Shown here: positions 1-8,201 of the stretch, piece by piece
Layout: each line of letters begins with the position of its first letter
How positions within the stretch are numbered: position 1 is the first letter of the stretch
DNA from: JALSNL01 sp036479585
GTDB lineage: Bacteria; Bacteroidota; Ignavibacteria; Ignavibacteriales; Melioribacteraceae
NCBI GenBank assembly: GCA_965224785.1
Contig: OZ245062.1
Coordinates: 4,030,001-4,094,000 of the forward strand
Length of the DNA: 64,000 nt
Direction: 5' to 3'
Made by a program: the position numbers and the translations under genes
Notes under the pieces: generated by a model
Told to the model about the DNA's origin: nothing
Seen by the model: the letters and a program-made list of their open reading frames with translations, nothing else
The model's database searches: none

Positions 1-160
1 TTTATTGGGAAGAGAAGTCTCAACCCTTATAAACAAAAAGCAAAAATTCGGAAATCATCAAGTAACTTTTAATGCTTCTAGTTTATCAAGTGGTATGTAT
101 TTCTATACTTTAAAAACAAAAAATTTCACATCAACAAAGAAGATGATTTTAGTTCAGTAA
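1..160 (+). CDS. C-terminal end of a type IX-secreted protein (T9SS sorting domain), partial
   Basis: The first bases are the 3' end of a gene that begins outside the window. Frame 2 is open from base 2 to a TAA at 158-160 and encodes 52 residues, including LLGREV, SSGMYFY and, at the end, TKKMILVQ. This pattern, a short beta-rich stretch with GxYFY and a final KKMxLxx strand, is typical of the type A C-terminal sorting domain that sends proteins through the type IX secretion system of Bacteroidota and relatives. The body of the protein, and so its function, lies outside the window. Confidence 0.8.
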   Translation, partial: LLGREVSTLINKKQKFGNHQVTFNASSLSSGMYFYTLKTKNFTSTKKMILVQ

Positions 161-227
161 AGTTTTTATGTTTTTACTATTTTGTATCCTCTAATATTTA
201 ATAAACACTTTTTAGAAAGGAAACTAA

Positions 228-1001
228 TTGAAAAAATTAAAAATAATTTCTTGGAACGTAAACGGAATAAGAGCTATAGCTAAAAAAGGATTTCATGAAT
301 GGTTTAAAAGTGAAAATCCCGATATACTTTGTCTGCAAGAAACAAAAGCTTGGAGAGAACAACTTGCTGAAACGCTTACTGATATTGATGGTTACACATC
401 TTACTTTTCTGAAGCATCAAAAAAGGGATATAGTGGAACTGTTATTTACACAAAAGAAAAACCAATTAGTGTAAAGCACGGAATTGGAATTGAAGAGTTT
501 GATAGCGAAGGAAGATTTGTTGTTGCTGAATATTCGAATTTTATTTTGTTCAATATTTATTTTCCCAATGGCAAAGCAAGAGAAGAGCGATTACAATATA
601 AAATGGATTTTTACAAAGTATTCCAAAAACATACAGTTAAGCTTGCCAAAAAAGGGAAAAATATAATTGTATGTGGAGATGTAAATACTGCCCACAAAGA
701 AATTGACTTAGCTCGTCCAATACCAAATTCAAAAATTTCTGGTTTTCTTCCAATGGAAAGAGAATGGATGGATGATTTTTTTGCAGATGGATTTATTGAC
801 ACATTAAGAATGTTTAATGACAAACCAGAAACTTATACTTGGTGGAGTATGATTTCTAAAGCAAGGCCAAGAAACGTTGGTTGGAGAATAGATTATTTTT
901 TCATCAGTGAAAGCTTGAAAAAAAATATTACAAATGCTTATACTTTACCAGATGTTATGGGGTCAGATCATTGTCCGGTTGGAATTGACATAAAACTTTA
1001 G
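228..1001 (+). CDS. xth: Exodeoxyribonuclease III (AP endonuclease)
   Basis: A 257-residue ExoIII of the exonuclease-endonuclease-phosphatase fold, which cleaves DNA 5' of abasic sites in base excision repair. Visible family motifs are SWNVNGIRA at the N-terminus, LQETK (metal-binding Glu), GDVNTAH (catalytic Asp/Asn), WRIDYFF and the terminal GSDHCPVGI (catalytic Asp-His). Length matches the family. The start is TTG at 228, chosen because an AAAGGAAA ribosome-binding site lies a few bases upstream and the motif-bearing N-terminus begins immediately. It stands alone, followed directly by a palindromic repeat that touches its stop codon. Confidence 0.95.
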   Translation: MKKLKIISWNVNGIRAIAKKGFHEWFKSENPDILCLQETKAWREQLAETLTDIDGYTSYFSEASKKGYSGTVIYTKEKPISVKHGIGIEEFDSEGRFVVAEYSNFILFNIYFPNGKAREERLQYKMDFYKVFQKHTVKLAKKGKNIIVCGDVNTAHKEIDLARPIPNSKISGFLPMEREWMDDFFADGFIDTLRMFNDKPETYTWWSMISKARPRNVGWRIDYFFISESLKKNITNAYTLPDVMGSDHCPVGIDIKL

Positions 1002-1131
1002 AAACCTTTGCACAACTTGTCATTCCGGTTTCCAGTTCTTTTGGAATACCGGAATCTCTTATAGGCTTTAGGAGACTTCGGGACAAAAGACAACTGGAAT
1101 GATAGTTTGAAATAAGTTATTCAAAGGTTTC
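1001..1131. repeat. Palindromic MITE-like repeat with GAAACCTTTG ends
   Basis: A 131-bp element bounded by the perfect 10-bp inverted repeat GAAACCTTTG (1001-1010) and CAAAGGTTTC (1122-1131). Inside is a second inverted pair, GTCATTCC (1019-1026) and GGAATGAT (1096-1103), which resembles the GTCATTCC/GGAATGAC repeats at 40218-40315 and 47011-47095. The right part, GGAATGATA followed by AAATAAGTTATTCAAAG, recurs near 48879-48907 inside another element. It begins at the last base of the xth stop codon, so it may also help end transcription. Confidence 0.75.
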
Positions 1132-1152
1132 CTTTAATCAATAGCTGAAATT

Positions 1153-2871
1153 ATGAAATTAAAAAATATTTATTTCGTTGTTACACTTCTGTTGATAATA
1201 ATTTTACTTTTAAGCTGTAGCACTAACCAAACTCAATATGCCGATTTGGTTTTGACTAATGGTAAAATAATTACTGTTGATGATGAAAATACTATTGTTG
1301 AATCAATTGCAATTAAATCAGATACAATTTTTGCATTAGGTACTTCTGCAGAATTAGAAAAATATATTTCTGAGAAAACTAAAGTAATTAATCTTAATGG
1401 TAGTTCTGCAATTCCTGGATTTATAGATAGCCATGCTCATTTAATTTCTACTGGAGAAGCAAAGTTGAAATTAAACTTTTCAGATGTAAAATCATGGGGC
1501 GAAATAGCTTCTATGGTTGAAGCAGCAGCAAAAACCATAGCTCCGGGTGAATGGATTATTGGACGAGGCTGGCATCAAGAAAAATGGGAAAAAACGCCAA
1601 AGCCTAATACTGCTGGCTTTCCACATCATTTATCGTTAAGTAAAGTTACTCCCAATAATCCAGTCTTACTTTCACACGCAAGTGGTCACGCAATATTTAC
1701 AAATAAATATGGAATGAGTCTTGCAAATATTTCTAAAAACACCGCCAACCCAAATGGTGGTGAAATTCTTAAAGACAACTCTGGTAAACCAACCGGAGTT
1801 TTTATGGAAGAGGCAGCGAGCTTAATTTGGGGAAAGTATAATGAAGCTCTCTCAAAAAAATCTAAAAAAGAAATTATTCAAAATAAAAAGAAAGCTATTC
1901 ATCTAGCTGTTAGTGAATGTTTGGCAAACGGAATTACTTCTTTTCACGATGCGGGTTCTACATTTGAGGATGTGGATGTTTACAAAGAATTAGTTGATAG
2001 TAACAATTTACCTTTACGCTTATATGTTATGTTGTTAGAGAATTCTAAATCTCTAAGCAAATCAATGAAAAAATATTTTGCTGTTGGATATGCAAACAAC
2101 CACTTAACAGTTAGAGCAATAAAAGTTTATATGGATGGAGCTCTTGGTTCAAGAGGAGCGTGGCTGTTAAAACCTTACACAGATATGCCAAGCCAAGTGG
2201 GATTAAACGTTACACCTCTTTCAGAAATCAATAAACTTGTTAATGTTGCCTTAGAAAATAGTTTTCAAGTTTGTACCCATGCAATTGGGGACAGAGGCAA
2301 TAAAGAAATTCTTGATATTTATGAAAAATCGTTTACTGAAAATTCTAACCAAACCAGTTTAAGGTGGAGAATTGAACACGCCCAACACCTTGATATTACT
2401 GACGTTCCCCGGTTTTCTAAACTAGGAGTTATTGCTTCAATGCAAGGAATTCACTGTACTTCAGATGCTCCTTTTGTTGAAAAAAGATTAGGAGCAGATC
2501 GTGCAAAAAATGGAGCGTATGTTTGGAATTCACTATTAAATGCTGGAGCAACAATTTGTAGTGGAACAGATTCTCCGGTAGAAGATATAGATCCTATAAA
2601 AAACATTCATGCTTTAGTTACTAGAAAAGTAAATGACAATTCTTCTTTTTATCCAAATCAAAAAATGAATAGACTAGAAGCCTTAAAATCTTATACAATA
2701 AATGGAGCCTATGCTGCTTTTGAAGAAGACATTAAAGGAAGTTTAGAAGTAGGGAAGCTTGCTGATATTACTGTCTTATCAAAAAACATTTTAACAATTC
2801 CAGACGAAGAAATTTTAGGCACTAATATCCTTTATACTATTCTTGGTGGAAAAATAGTTTTCGAAAATTAA
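1153..2871 (+). CDS. Lipoprotein amidohydrolase of the YtcJ-like (amidohydrolase 3) family
   Basis: A 572-residue metal-dependent hydrolase. The N-terminus is a lipoprotein signal: a hydrophobic run ending LLLLSC, with Cys about residue 22, so the enzyme is probably anchored in the envelope. Family features seen are a beta-sandwich start (DLVLTNGKI), the metal-binding HxH in DSHAHL, MDGALGSRGAW, a later His in THAIGDRGN, the WRIEHAQHL segment, and GTDSPVE with the catalytic Asp near the C-terminus, followed by KGSLEVGKLADITVL. YtcJ-type enzymes act on amide or ester bonds of largely unknown substrates, so none is assigned. A second predicted lipoprotein gene follows two bases after its stop, suggesting co-transcription. 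Confidence 0.9.
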   Translation: MKLKNIYFVVTLLLIIILLLSCSTNQTQYADLVLTNGKIITVDDENTIVESIAIKSDTIFALGTSAELEKYISEKTKVINLNGSSAIPGFIDSHAHLISTGEAKLKLNFSDVKSWGEIASMVEAAAKTIAPGEWIIGRGWHQEKWEKTPKPNTAGFPHHLSLSKVTPNNPVLLSHASGHAIFTNKYGMSLANISKNTANPNGGEILKDNSGKPTGVFMEEAASLIWGKYNEALSKKSKKEIIQNKKKAIHLAVSECLANGITSFHDAGSTFEDVDVYKELVDSNNLPLRLYVMLLENSKSLSKSMKKYFAVGYANNHLTVRAIKVYMDGALGSRGAWLLKPYTDMPSQVGLNVTPLSEINKLVNVALENSFQVCTHAIGDRGNKEILDIYEKSFTENSNQTSLRWRIEHAQHLDITDVPRFSKLGVIASMQGIHCTSDAPFVEKRLGADRAKNGAYVWNSLLNAGATICSGTDSPVEDIDPIKNIHALVTRKVNDNSSFYPNQKMNRLEALKSYTINGAYAAFEEDIKGSLEVGKLADITVLSKNILTIPDEEILGTNILYTILGGKIVFEN

Positions 2872-2873
2872 CT

Positions 2874-3656
2874 ATGACTAAAATTAAATTTATAGTACTA
2901 TTAATTATTTTTTTTATTTCTTGTAGAGAAGAAAAAGCATTAACGGAAAACGAAAATGATGTACAGAGTTTTCAAACTTATATTTCAAAAACTAACGAAA
3001 AACATTTAAGTAAAAATTTAATTGCTTGTGCTGCTGGAGGAACTACTGGATCTTTGGATTCTGCATCTCACCCAATATCTATTATATTCTTACCAATTAC
3101 AGATTCTTATGATTTCAAATATTTTGAAATGAAAAATGATTTTTTTCCAAAGGAAGATTTTAATAATTATTTTGAAAGAAAAGCAGAACCACTTCCATTA
3201 CTAAATGGATTTCTAAAACGCTTTGTGTTAACTGAATCTCAGAAAGAATATTGGTGTAGAGTTACGTATTTGGCAAAAGATAGTTTGCATTATTGCAATG
3301 CAATTAGAATTAAATATAGGTCTAAACCTACTATAATTGCTAACACACTAGTAAATATTTCTTATCCCAAACCATTGCACCCACTATTCAATTGGGCGGC
3401 AGATTCAGATGGAGATAATTTTATTTATTTCCAAGTAGTTGCTAGTGAAAAAGATAGCGTAATTTCAGCAACTTACACTTATGAGAAACATTTCCAGTTT
3501 TATGATTTATCTAATGTTGTACTTAATGTTCACAACGTTGAGTCTTCTCCAAAACTAAAACCTTCTACTAAATATAAGTTTATGTTAATGGGAGTAAGTG
3601 AGGATAATTGGGTTAACTTATTTGCAGAGGTTTCTTTTAGAACTCCATCCAAATGA
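2874..3656 (+). CDS. Hypothetical lipoprotein with a fibronectin III-like C-terminus
   Basis: I do not recognise this 260-residue protein as a named family. It starts with a short lipoprotein signal (IIFFISC, Cys about residue 17) followed by charged residues, as expected for an envelope lipoprotein. The last ~100 residues look like a fibronectin type III or similar beta-sandwich: PLFNWAADSDG, then YFQVVAS, and LKPSTKYKFMLMGVSEDNW. The start codon is two bases after the preceding amidohydrolase stop, and its own stop overlaps the next start (ATGA at 3653-3656), so the three genes probably form one operon. Confidence 0.7.
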   Translation: MTKIKFIVLLIIFFISCREEKALTENENDVQSFQTYISKTNEKHLSKNLIACAAGGTTGSLDSASHPISIIFLPITDSYDFKYFEMKNDFFPKEDFNNYFERKAEPLPLLNGFLKRFVLTESQKEYWCRVTYLAKDSLHYCNAIRIKYRSKPTIIANTLVNISYPKPLHPLFNWAADSDGDNFIYFQVVASEKDSVISATYTYEKHFQFYDLSNVVLNVHNVESSPKLKPSTKYKFMLMGVSEDNWVNLFAEVSFRTPSK

Positions 3657-4606
3657 TTGCAAATCTTGATCAAAATATTTTACAACGAATGAAATCTAAT
3701 ATCACTGAAGATAAAGCCATAATTCAAAAAGTAAAACTACCGTTCTTAAATAATGATGTTGAGGTATATTTAAAGCGTGAAGATTTGCTTCACAAAATTA
3801 TTTCTGGAAATAAATGGAGAAAACTAAAGTATAATTTGTTGCAAGCTGAAAAGGAAAATCAAAAGACATTACTTACTTTTGGAGGTGCATTTTCAAATCA
3901 TATTCACGCAACAGCTTGTGCTGGAAAGTTGTTTGGATTTAAAACTATTGGTGTTATCAGAGGGGAAGAACACTTACCAATAAATCAAACATTAAGTTCA
4001 GCTATAGAAAATGGAATGAAGATTATTTATGTAGATAGAAAATCTTATAGAGAGAAAAGAGAAAAATATTTTATTGATGATCTACATAAGAAGTTTGGTG
4101 ATTTTTATTTAATACCAGAAGGTGGAACAAATAACCTAGCAGTTAAAGGTTGTACAGAAATTATAGATGACATTGATATAGATTTCGATTATATTATTTC
4201 AGCTTGTGGAACGGGAGGAACTTTTTCTGGTTTGGTTTGCGGACTTGATGGAAAGAAAAAAGCAATAGGTGTTTCAGCATTAAAAGGTGCTAATTTTTTA
4301 ATAGAAGAAATTGAAGAGTATATAAAAAATTATAGTGAAAAGAATTTTAGTAATTGGTATTTAGAATTAGATTATCATTTTGGGGGTTTTGCAAAAACCA
4401 AAAAGAATTTAATTGAATATATGCTAGAGTTTGAAAAACTAAACAACATTTTACTTGAACCAATATATACGGCAAAAATGATTTACGCAATTTACGATAT
4501 GATTAGTAAAGGTAAATTCAAAAAAGGTAATCGTATTATAGCCCTTCATACTGGAGGTTTGCAAGGTAGAGAAGGAATGATTGAACAGATAAATAACTAT
4601 ACGTGA
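3653..4606 (+). CDS. PLP-dependent enzyme of the ACC deaminase / D-cysteine desulfhydrase family
   Basis: A 317-residue fold-type II PLP enzyme. Characteristic stretches are LKREDLLH, SGNKWRKLKYNL (the Lys in SGNK, about residue 54, should hold PLP), GGAFSNHIHATA, EGGTNNLAVKG and the phosphate-binding ACGTGGT. Close relatives either deaminate 1-aminocyclopropane-1-carboxylate or desulfhydrate D-cysteine, and sequence inspection does not separate these reliably. Bacterial members of this type are most often D-cysteine desulfhydrases (D-cysteine to pyruvate, H2S and ammonia). Its start overlaps the stop of the preceding lipoprotein gene by four bases, so it is probably translationally coupled. 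Confidence 0.88.
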   Translation: MIANLDQNILQRMKSNITEDKAIIQKVKLPFLNNDVEVYLKREDLLHKIISGNKWRKLKYNLLQAEKENQKTLLTFGGAFSNHIHATACAGKLFGFKTIGVIRGEEHLPINQTLSSAIENGMKIIYVDRKSYREKREKYFIDDLHKKFGDFYLIPEGGTNNLAVKGCTEIIDDIDIDFDYIISACGTGGTFSGLVCGLDGKKKAIGVSALKGANFLIEEIEEYIKNYSEKNFSNWYLELDYHFGGFAKTKKNLIEYMLEFEKLNNILLEPIYTAKMIYAIYDMISKGKFKKGNRIIALHTGGLQGREGMIEQINNYT

Positions 4607-4622
4607 ACAAAAAATAATAGAT

Positions 4623-5861
4623 ATGAGAAAATTTGAAATTCCAACTCATTACAGAAGTAATTACGTTCAAAAAATTAAAGACTTCAGAAAAGAAAATGAT
4701 CACTATAAAAAAGATTTTTCTCCAACTGAATTAGACTTTGGTACAGTTAAAGTTTATTTGGCTCGCCATTTTGGTTTTTGTTTTGGAGTAGAAAATGCAA
4801 TAGAAATTGCGTACAAAATAATTGAAGAACATCCTGATAAAAACATATACTTACTAAGCGAGATGATTCACAATCCCGGAGTGAACCAAGACTTACTTGA
4901 TAGAGGTGTGAAGTTTATAATGGATAAGTCTGGGAACTACATTGTTGCTTGGGATAAAATTTCTTCGGAAGATATTGTAATGATTCCAGCATTTGGAACT
5001 ACTTTAGAAACAGAGAACTTGTTAACGCAAAAGGGAATTGATATTTACAAATATAACACAACCTGTCCCTTTGTTGAAAAAGTTTGGACAAGGTCTTCGT
5101 CTCTTGGTTTAGATAATTATACTGTTGTTATTCATGGAAAAGTTAAGCACGAAGAAACAAAAGCAACTTTTTCTCATGCAAAGGAAAACACTCCGGCTGT
5201 AATTGTAAGAGATATTGAAGAAACAAATACACTCGTTAAAATTTTACATGGAGAAATTCCAAAGAAAAAATTTTATAGTTTATTCAAAGGAAAATATTCA
5301 GAAGGTTTTGATGTAACCAAAGATTTAATTAAAATTGGTGTAGTTAATCAAACAACAATGCTCGCTTCCGAAACTCAAGAAATTTCTGATAAGCTTAAAG
5401 AAGTAATGGGTTCAGTTTACGGTAAGGTAAATATAGATGAACATTTTGCAGATACTCGAGACACTCTTTGCTATGCAACAAACGATAACCAACAAGCGAC
5501 GGTTGAACTTTTAAAGACAGATGCTGATTTGGCTTTTGTAGTTGGTGGTTATAATAGTTCTAATACTTCACATATAGTTGAACTTCTTGAAAGAAAATTT
5601 CCAACATACTTTATTTCAGACGAATCAAAAATTATTTCAAAAGAAGAAATATCTCATTTTGATATAAGTACAAAAATTGAAAAAAATACTAAATCATATT
5701 TGCCGAAAAAAGACAATGTAAAAATTGTTATAACTAGTGGAGCCTCTTGTCCGGATGTTGTTGTGGAAAAAGTATTTCTAAAAATTTATTCCTATTTCCC
5801 AAAAGCAAAAGAAATCAATGAAGTACTAGTGGAATTTTTACAGAATAAAAAAAAGACCTAA
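4623..5861 (+). CDS. ispH: 4-hydroxy-3-methylbut-2-enyl diphosphate reductase
   Basis: Last enzyme of the methylerythritol phosphate pathway; it reduces HMBPP to IPP and DMAPP using a [4Fe-4S] cluster. Three conserved cysteines are visible: HFGFCFGVENA (about C53), NTTCPFVEK (about C148) and SGASCPDVVVEKV (about C376). At 412 residues it belongs to the long form with an extra N-terminal segment and internal insertions, known from cyanobacteria, plants and parts of Bacteroidota, rather than the ~315-residue E. coli form. It follows the PLP enzyme by 16 bases. Its last codons overlap the terminator of the convergent DUF2853 gene. Confidence 0.95.
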   Translation: MRKFEIPTHYRSNYVQKIKDFRKENDHYKKDFSPTELDFGTVKVYLARHFGFCFGVENAIEIAYKIIEEHPDKNIYLLSEMIHNPGVNQDLLDRGVKFIMDKSGNYIVAWDKISSEDIVMIPAFGTTLETENLLTQKGIDIYKYNTTCPFVEKVWTRSSSLGLDNYTVVIHGKVKHEETKATFSHAKENTPAVIVRDIEETNTLVKILHGEIPKKKFYSLFKGKYSEGFDVTKDLIKIGVVNQTTMLASETQEISDKLKEVMGSVYGKVNIDEHFADTRDTLCYATNDNQQATVELLKTDADLAFVVGGYNSSNTSHIVELLERKFPTYFISDESKIISKEEISHFDISTKIEKNTKSYLPKKDNVKIVITSGASCPDVVVEKVFLKIYSYFPKAKEINEVLVEFLQNKKKT

Positions 5862-5880
5862 TCAAAATTTGATTAAGTCT
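5845..5880 (-). terminator. Rho-independent terminator of the 5908-6252 gene
   Basis: Read on the minus strand, AGACTTAATCAAA pairs with TTTGATTAGGTCT (one U-G wobble, which fits transcription in this direction) and is followed by a run of eight T. The hairpin overlaps the last codons and stop of the convergent ispH gene. The wobble becomes a C/A mismatch on the plus strand and no T-run follows there, so it is assigned to the minus strand. Confidence 0.75.
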
Positions 5881-5907
5881 CAAGTTTACAAAATAACTTA
5901 TTTGTAA

Positions 5908-6252
5908 CTAAGCAAAAACTTTAGATTTTTTTAATTTTTTAACAAGTATGTAATAGAAAATAATTCTATATTTATTTCTATTACGTGTTCCCATTTCTTC
6001 ACAAGCAAATTGAATTGCATTATCTAAAGCAGCTCCTTCGTTAAGTCCTAATTTTTTAATTAAGAATTTTTTCTTAATTGTTTCACGTTCTTTATTATCT
6101 GAACAAGCAACTAAAGCAGCATCTTTTTTATATATAGATGGACCTAAAGATTTTGCAATTGCTGTTAACAATTTTGCATCAACTCTACCCATTCCTAACT
6201 TGCCTGTCATTTCGCCTTTCATTTTTTCTACTACATCATCGAACTTACCCAT
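5908..6252 (-). CDS. DUF2853 family protein (paralogue 1)
   Basis: A 114-residue cytoplasmic protein of the DUF2853 family, whose function is unknown. Family features seen are an N-terminal helix (MGKFDDVVEKMKGEM), LLTAIAKSLGPSIYKKDAALVACSD, FLIKKLGL and NRNKYRIIFYYILVKK near the end. It is clearly homologous to the 113-residue product of 6515-6856, sharing the GPSIY, VxCSD and NRNKxRIIFYY blocks, so the two arose by tandem duplication. It is transcribed toward ispH and has its own hairpin terminator. This copy is more basic (many Lys) than the other. Confidence 0.85.
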   Translation of the reverse strand: MGKFDDVVEKMKGEMTGKLGMGRVDAKLLTAIAKSLGPSIYKKDAALVACSDNKERETIKKKFLIKKLGLNEGAALDNAIQFACEEMGTRNRNKYRIIFYYILVKKLKKSKVFA

Positions 6253-6454
6253 TATGCTCTCCTATTTATTTTAAGATTGAACTATTAAGTTATAACTTTT
6301 TGAAATAAATTACAAAAAATGATTTACTTCTAACAAATAATTATTTAATTATGTTTTTGGTGTTTAGGCTGTAGAAATTAAATCAAATGTCGCTTTCGTT
6401 CAATAATGGTAGGGTGTTTAGGTAAGTAGAGTGAAAAGTAATCTATTAGTTTTA

Positions 6455-6490
6455 AAATAAAAAAGACTTAACCGAAATTCGATTAAGTCT
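6455..6490 (-). terminator. Rho-independent terminator of the 6515-6856 gene
   Basis: On the minus strand AGACTTAATCGAA pairs with TTCGGTTAAGTCT (one U-G wobble) and is followed by TTTTTTATTTT. It is almost identical to the terminator after the neighbouring DUF2853 gene, so gene and terminator were probably duplicated together. Confidence 0.8.
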
Positions 6491-6514
6491 TTATAAAAAA
6501 ATATCAAAAAAGAA

Positions 6515-6856
6515 TTAAGCAAATACGCTTTCTTTCCCTAAATTTTTTGTTAATAGGTAATAGAAAATAATTCTAAATTTATTTCTATTTGAAGTACCTA
6601 ATTGTTCACAAACAGCTTTTATTGCATCATCCAAAGAAGCTTCATCAGCCATTCCTAGTTTCTTAACTAAAAAATTATTTTTTACTCTTGCAAGTTCTTC
6701 AGGGTCAGAACAAGAAACTCTTTTTGCATCTTCTAAATAAATAGATGGACCTTGAGATTTTGCAATCTTAGATAATAAATCTGCGTCATATCCTTCTATT
6801 CCTAACTTACCCATCTCTGCAGTTAATTCTGCCATTGCTTCTTCAAAACTAGCCAT
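6515..6856 (-). CDS. DUF2853 family protein (paralogue 2)
   Basis: A 113-residue protein of DUF2853, function unknown. Sequence: N-terminal MASFEEAMAELTAEMGKLG, then LLSKIAKSQGPSIYLEDAKRVSCSD, NNFLVKKLGMADE and a C-terminal NRNKFRIIFYYLLTKNLGKESVFA. It is more acidic than its downstream neighbour and closer to what I know of the family consensus, so it is probably the parental copy. An AAAAAAAGGAG ribosome-binding site lies just upstream of the ATG. The 262-bp gap to the next gene holds this gene's terminator and presumably the promoter of the second copy. Confidence 0.87.
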   Translation of the reverse strand: MASFEEAMAELTAEMGKLGIEGYDADLLSKIAKSQGPSIYLEDAKRVSCSDPEELARVKNNFLVKKLGMADEASLDDAIKAVCEQLGTSNRNKFRIIFYYLLTKNLGKESVFA

Positions 6857-6946
6857 TGGAACTCCTTTTTTTTAGTTAAAGATTATAATATCAAAATACA
6901 AATTTTATTATAAATATCAAAAAATAAACTTTAACCTTTAACAATA

Positions 6947-7567
6947 TTATTCCCACTCTAAGTAGTCATCTTCATCCAATAGATCTTGTAATCTTCTCTT
7001 AACTATTCCGTTTTTATTTGCTTTTCTGATACTCAATGATTTTCTAAGTTCACTAAGTTCTTTCTCTAATTCTTTTACTTCACTTTTTCGTTCCTCTTCT
7101 TTTGCATCAAACAAATTATTTAAAATGTTTTTAAGTTCTGTCTTCAAGCTTTGTCTTTTGCCTGTTGAAGCTTTTCTATATTTTGCAGCAAGAGCTAAGC
7201 TTGCAACTTCAAATTCAAAAATTCTGCTTTCCATTTCTAACTCTTTTTTTTCTCTCTTTGAAGTAAATGGAAAACGTATACTTTTATATTTTGCTTCTGT
7301 AAGTAACTCATAATAAGTATTTGTATTGTGTTCTTTAATTGTTGCAAGTTGTTCTCGCAGATGTGCTTTCATTTCTTTGAGAGCTTTTTTTTCTTCCTTC
7401 TGACTCATTTTAAGTCCTTCAAAATCGAAATTAAAATCGAAATCAAACCTTTCTGGTTTGGCTGGCTTTACTGGTTTTTCTATTCTGACTTTTGTTTGAG
7501 CAGTAAGTTCTGTCAATGAAAATATAAGTGCAACTAACACTATTATAAATTTGATTTTTGTCTTCAT
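6947..7567 (-). CDS. Exported, helix-rich charged protein of the sigma/anti-sigma operon
   Basis: A 206-residue protein with a cleavable signal peptide (MKTKIKFIIVLVALIFSLTE, predicted cut after LTAQ). The mature part is almost entirely charged and helical, rich in Lys and Glu (EEKKALKEMKAHLREQL, KELEKELSELRKSLS). This resembles the Spy/CpxP type of periplasmic stress protein in design, but I see no LTxxQ motif, so only the general type is claimed. It is the last of three same-strand genes, after an ECF sigma and a membrane protein that looks like its anti-sigma, which suggests a periplasmic role linked to envelope stress. Confidence 0.65.
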   Translation of the reverse strand: MKTKIKFIIVLVALIFSLTELTAQTKVRIEKPVKPAKPERFDFDFNFDFEGLKMSQKEEKKALKEMKAHLREQLATIKEHNTNTYYELLTEAKYKSIRFPFTSKREKKELEMESRIFEFEVASLALAAKYRKASTGKRQSLKTELKNILNNLFDAKEEERKSEVKELEKELSELRKSLSIRKANKNGIVKRRLQDLLDEDDYLEWE

Positions 7568-7595
7568 GATATTTCCCTTTTATTATTTAAATATT

Positions 7596-8201
7596 TTAAA
7601 AATTTTCATTTCCCAAATCATTTTTTAGTTTTGTTATTTTTGATTCCATTTCAAAAGTGTTTTTTCTCCATTTATTAGATGAGACTTTATTAATGTAATA
7701 TTTTTTATAGTCGTCGTTTTTTGCCAACATTAATAGTGTTCCTATTCTACTAATTTGTTTGTCCACAGCTTTTGCATCCCACTCTAAAATTTCTGACTTA
7801 ACTGTTTTTACTATAGTCTTTGTTGGATTAGGGTTGTTTGATGTAAGTGAAACAATTACTGCAAATACAACTAATAAACTTGCAAATGTAATTTTACCAA
7901 AAAGATGTTCCTCATCGGCAAACAACAATTTAGAAAAATAATTTTTCAGACTGGAACTCCAACTCTTCTGATTTATTGTTTTGTCAATCATTTTGTTAAA
8001 TGTAAATTCATTTAAATTATAACTTGTTGTCTCACAATCAAAAGTTAAAGTAGATTCTAATAATTTCATTTCTTTTTCTAACTCTTTGTTCTGTTCAATC
8101 TGTTTTGCCCAAAACAACATTCGTTCTTCTGATAAATCATTATCAAGATATAACCAAATTTCTTTTTCAAACTCTTTCAATATTGTATTTTCAATACTCA
8201 T
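7596..8201 (-). CDS. Putative membrane anti-sigma factor
   Basis: A 201-residue protein with an N-terminal cytoplasmic part (EIWLYLDNDLSEERMLFWAKQI, typical of the anti-sigma-domain LxxYLDxxLSxEE pattern), one transmembrane helix around residues 103-120 (ITFASLLVVFAVIVSL) and a C-terminal periplasmic part. No zinc-finger HxxxCxxC is visible. Its ATG lies inside the 3' end of the upstream ECF sigma gene (11-bp overlap at 8191-8201), the classical arrangement of a sigma/anti-sigma pair. Function is inferred mainly from this context. Confidence 0.75.
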   Translation of the reverse strand: MSIENTILKEFEKEIWLYLDNDLSEERMLFWAKQIEQNKELEKEMKLLESTLTFDCETTSYNLNEFTFNKMIDKTINQKSWSSSLKNYFSKLLFADEEHLFGKITFASLLVVFAVIVSLTSNNPNPTKTIVKTVKSEILEWDAKAVDKQISRIGTLLMLAKNDDYKKYYINKVSSNKWRKNTFEMESKITKLKNDLGNENF

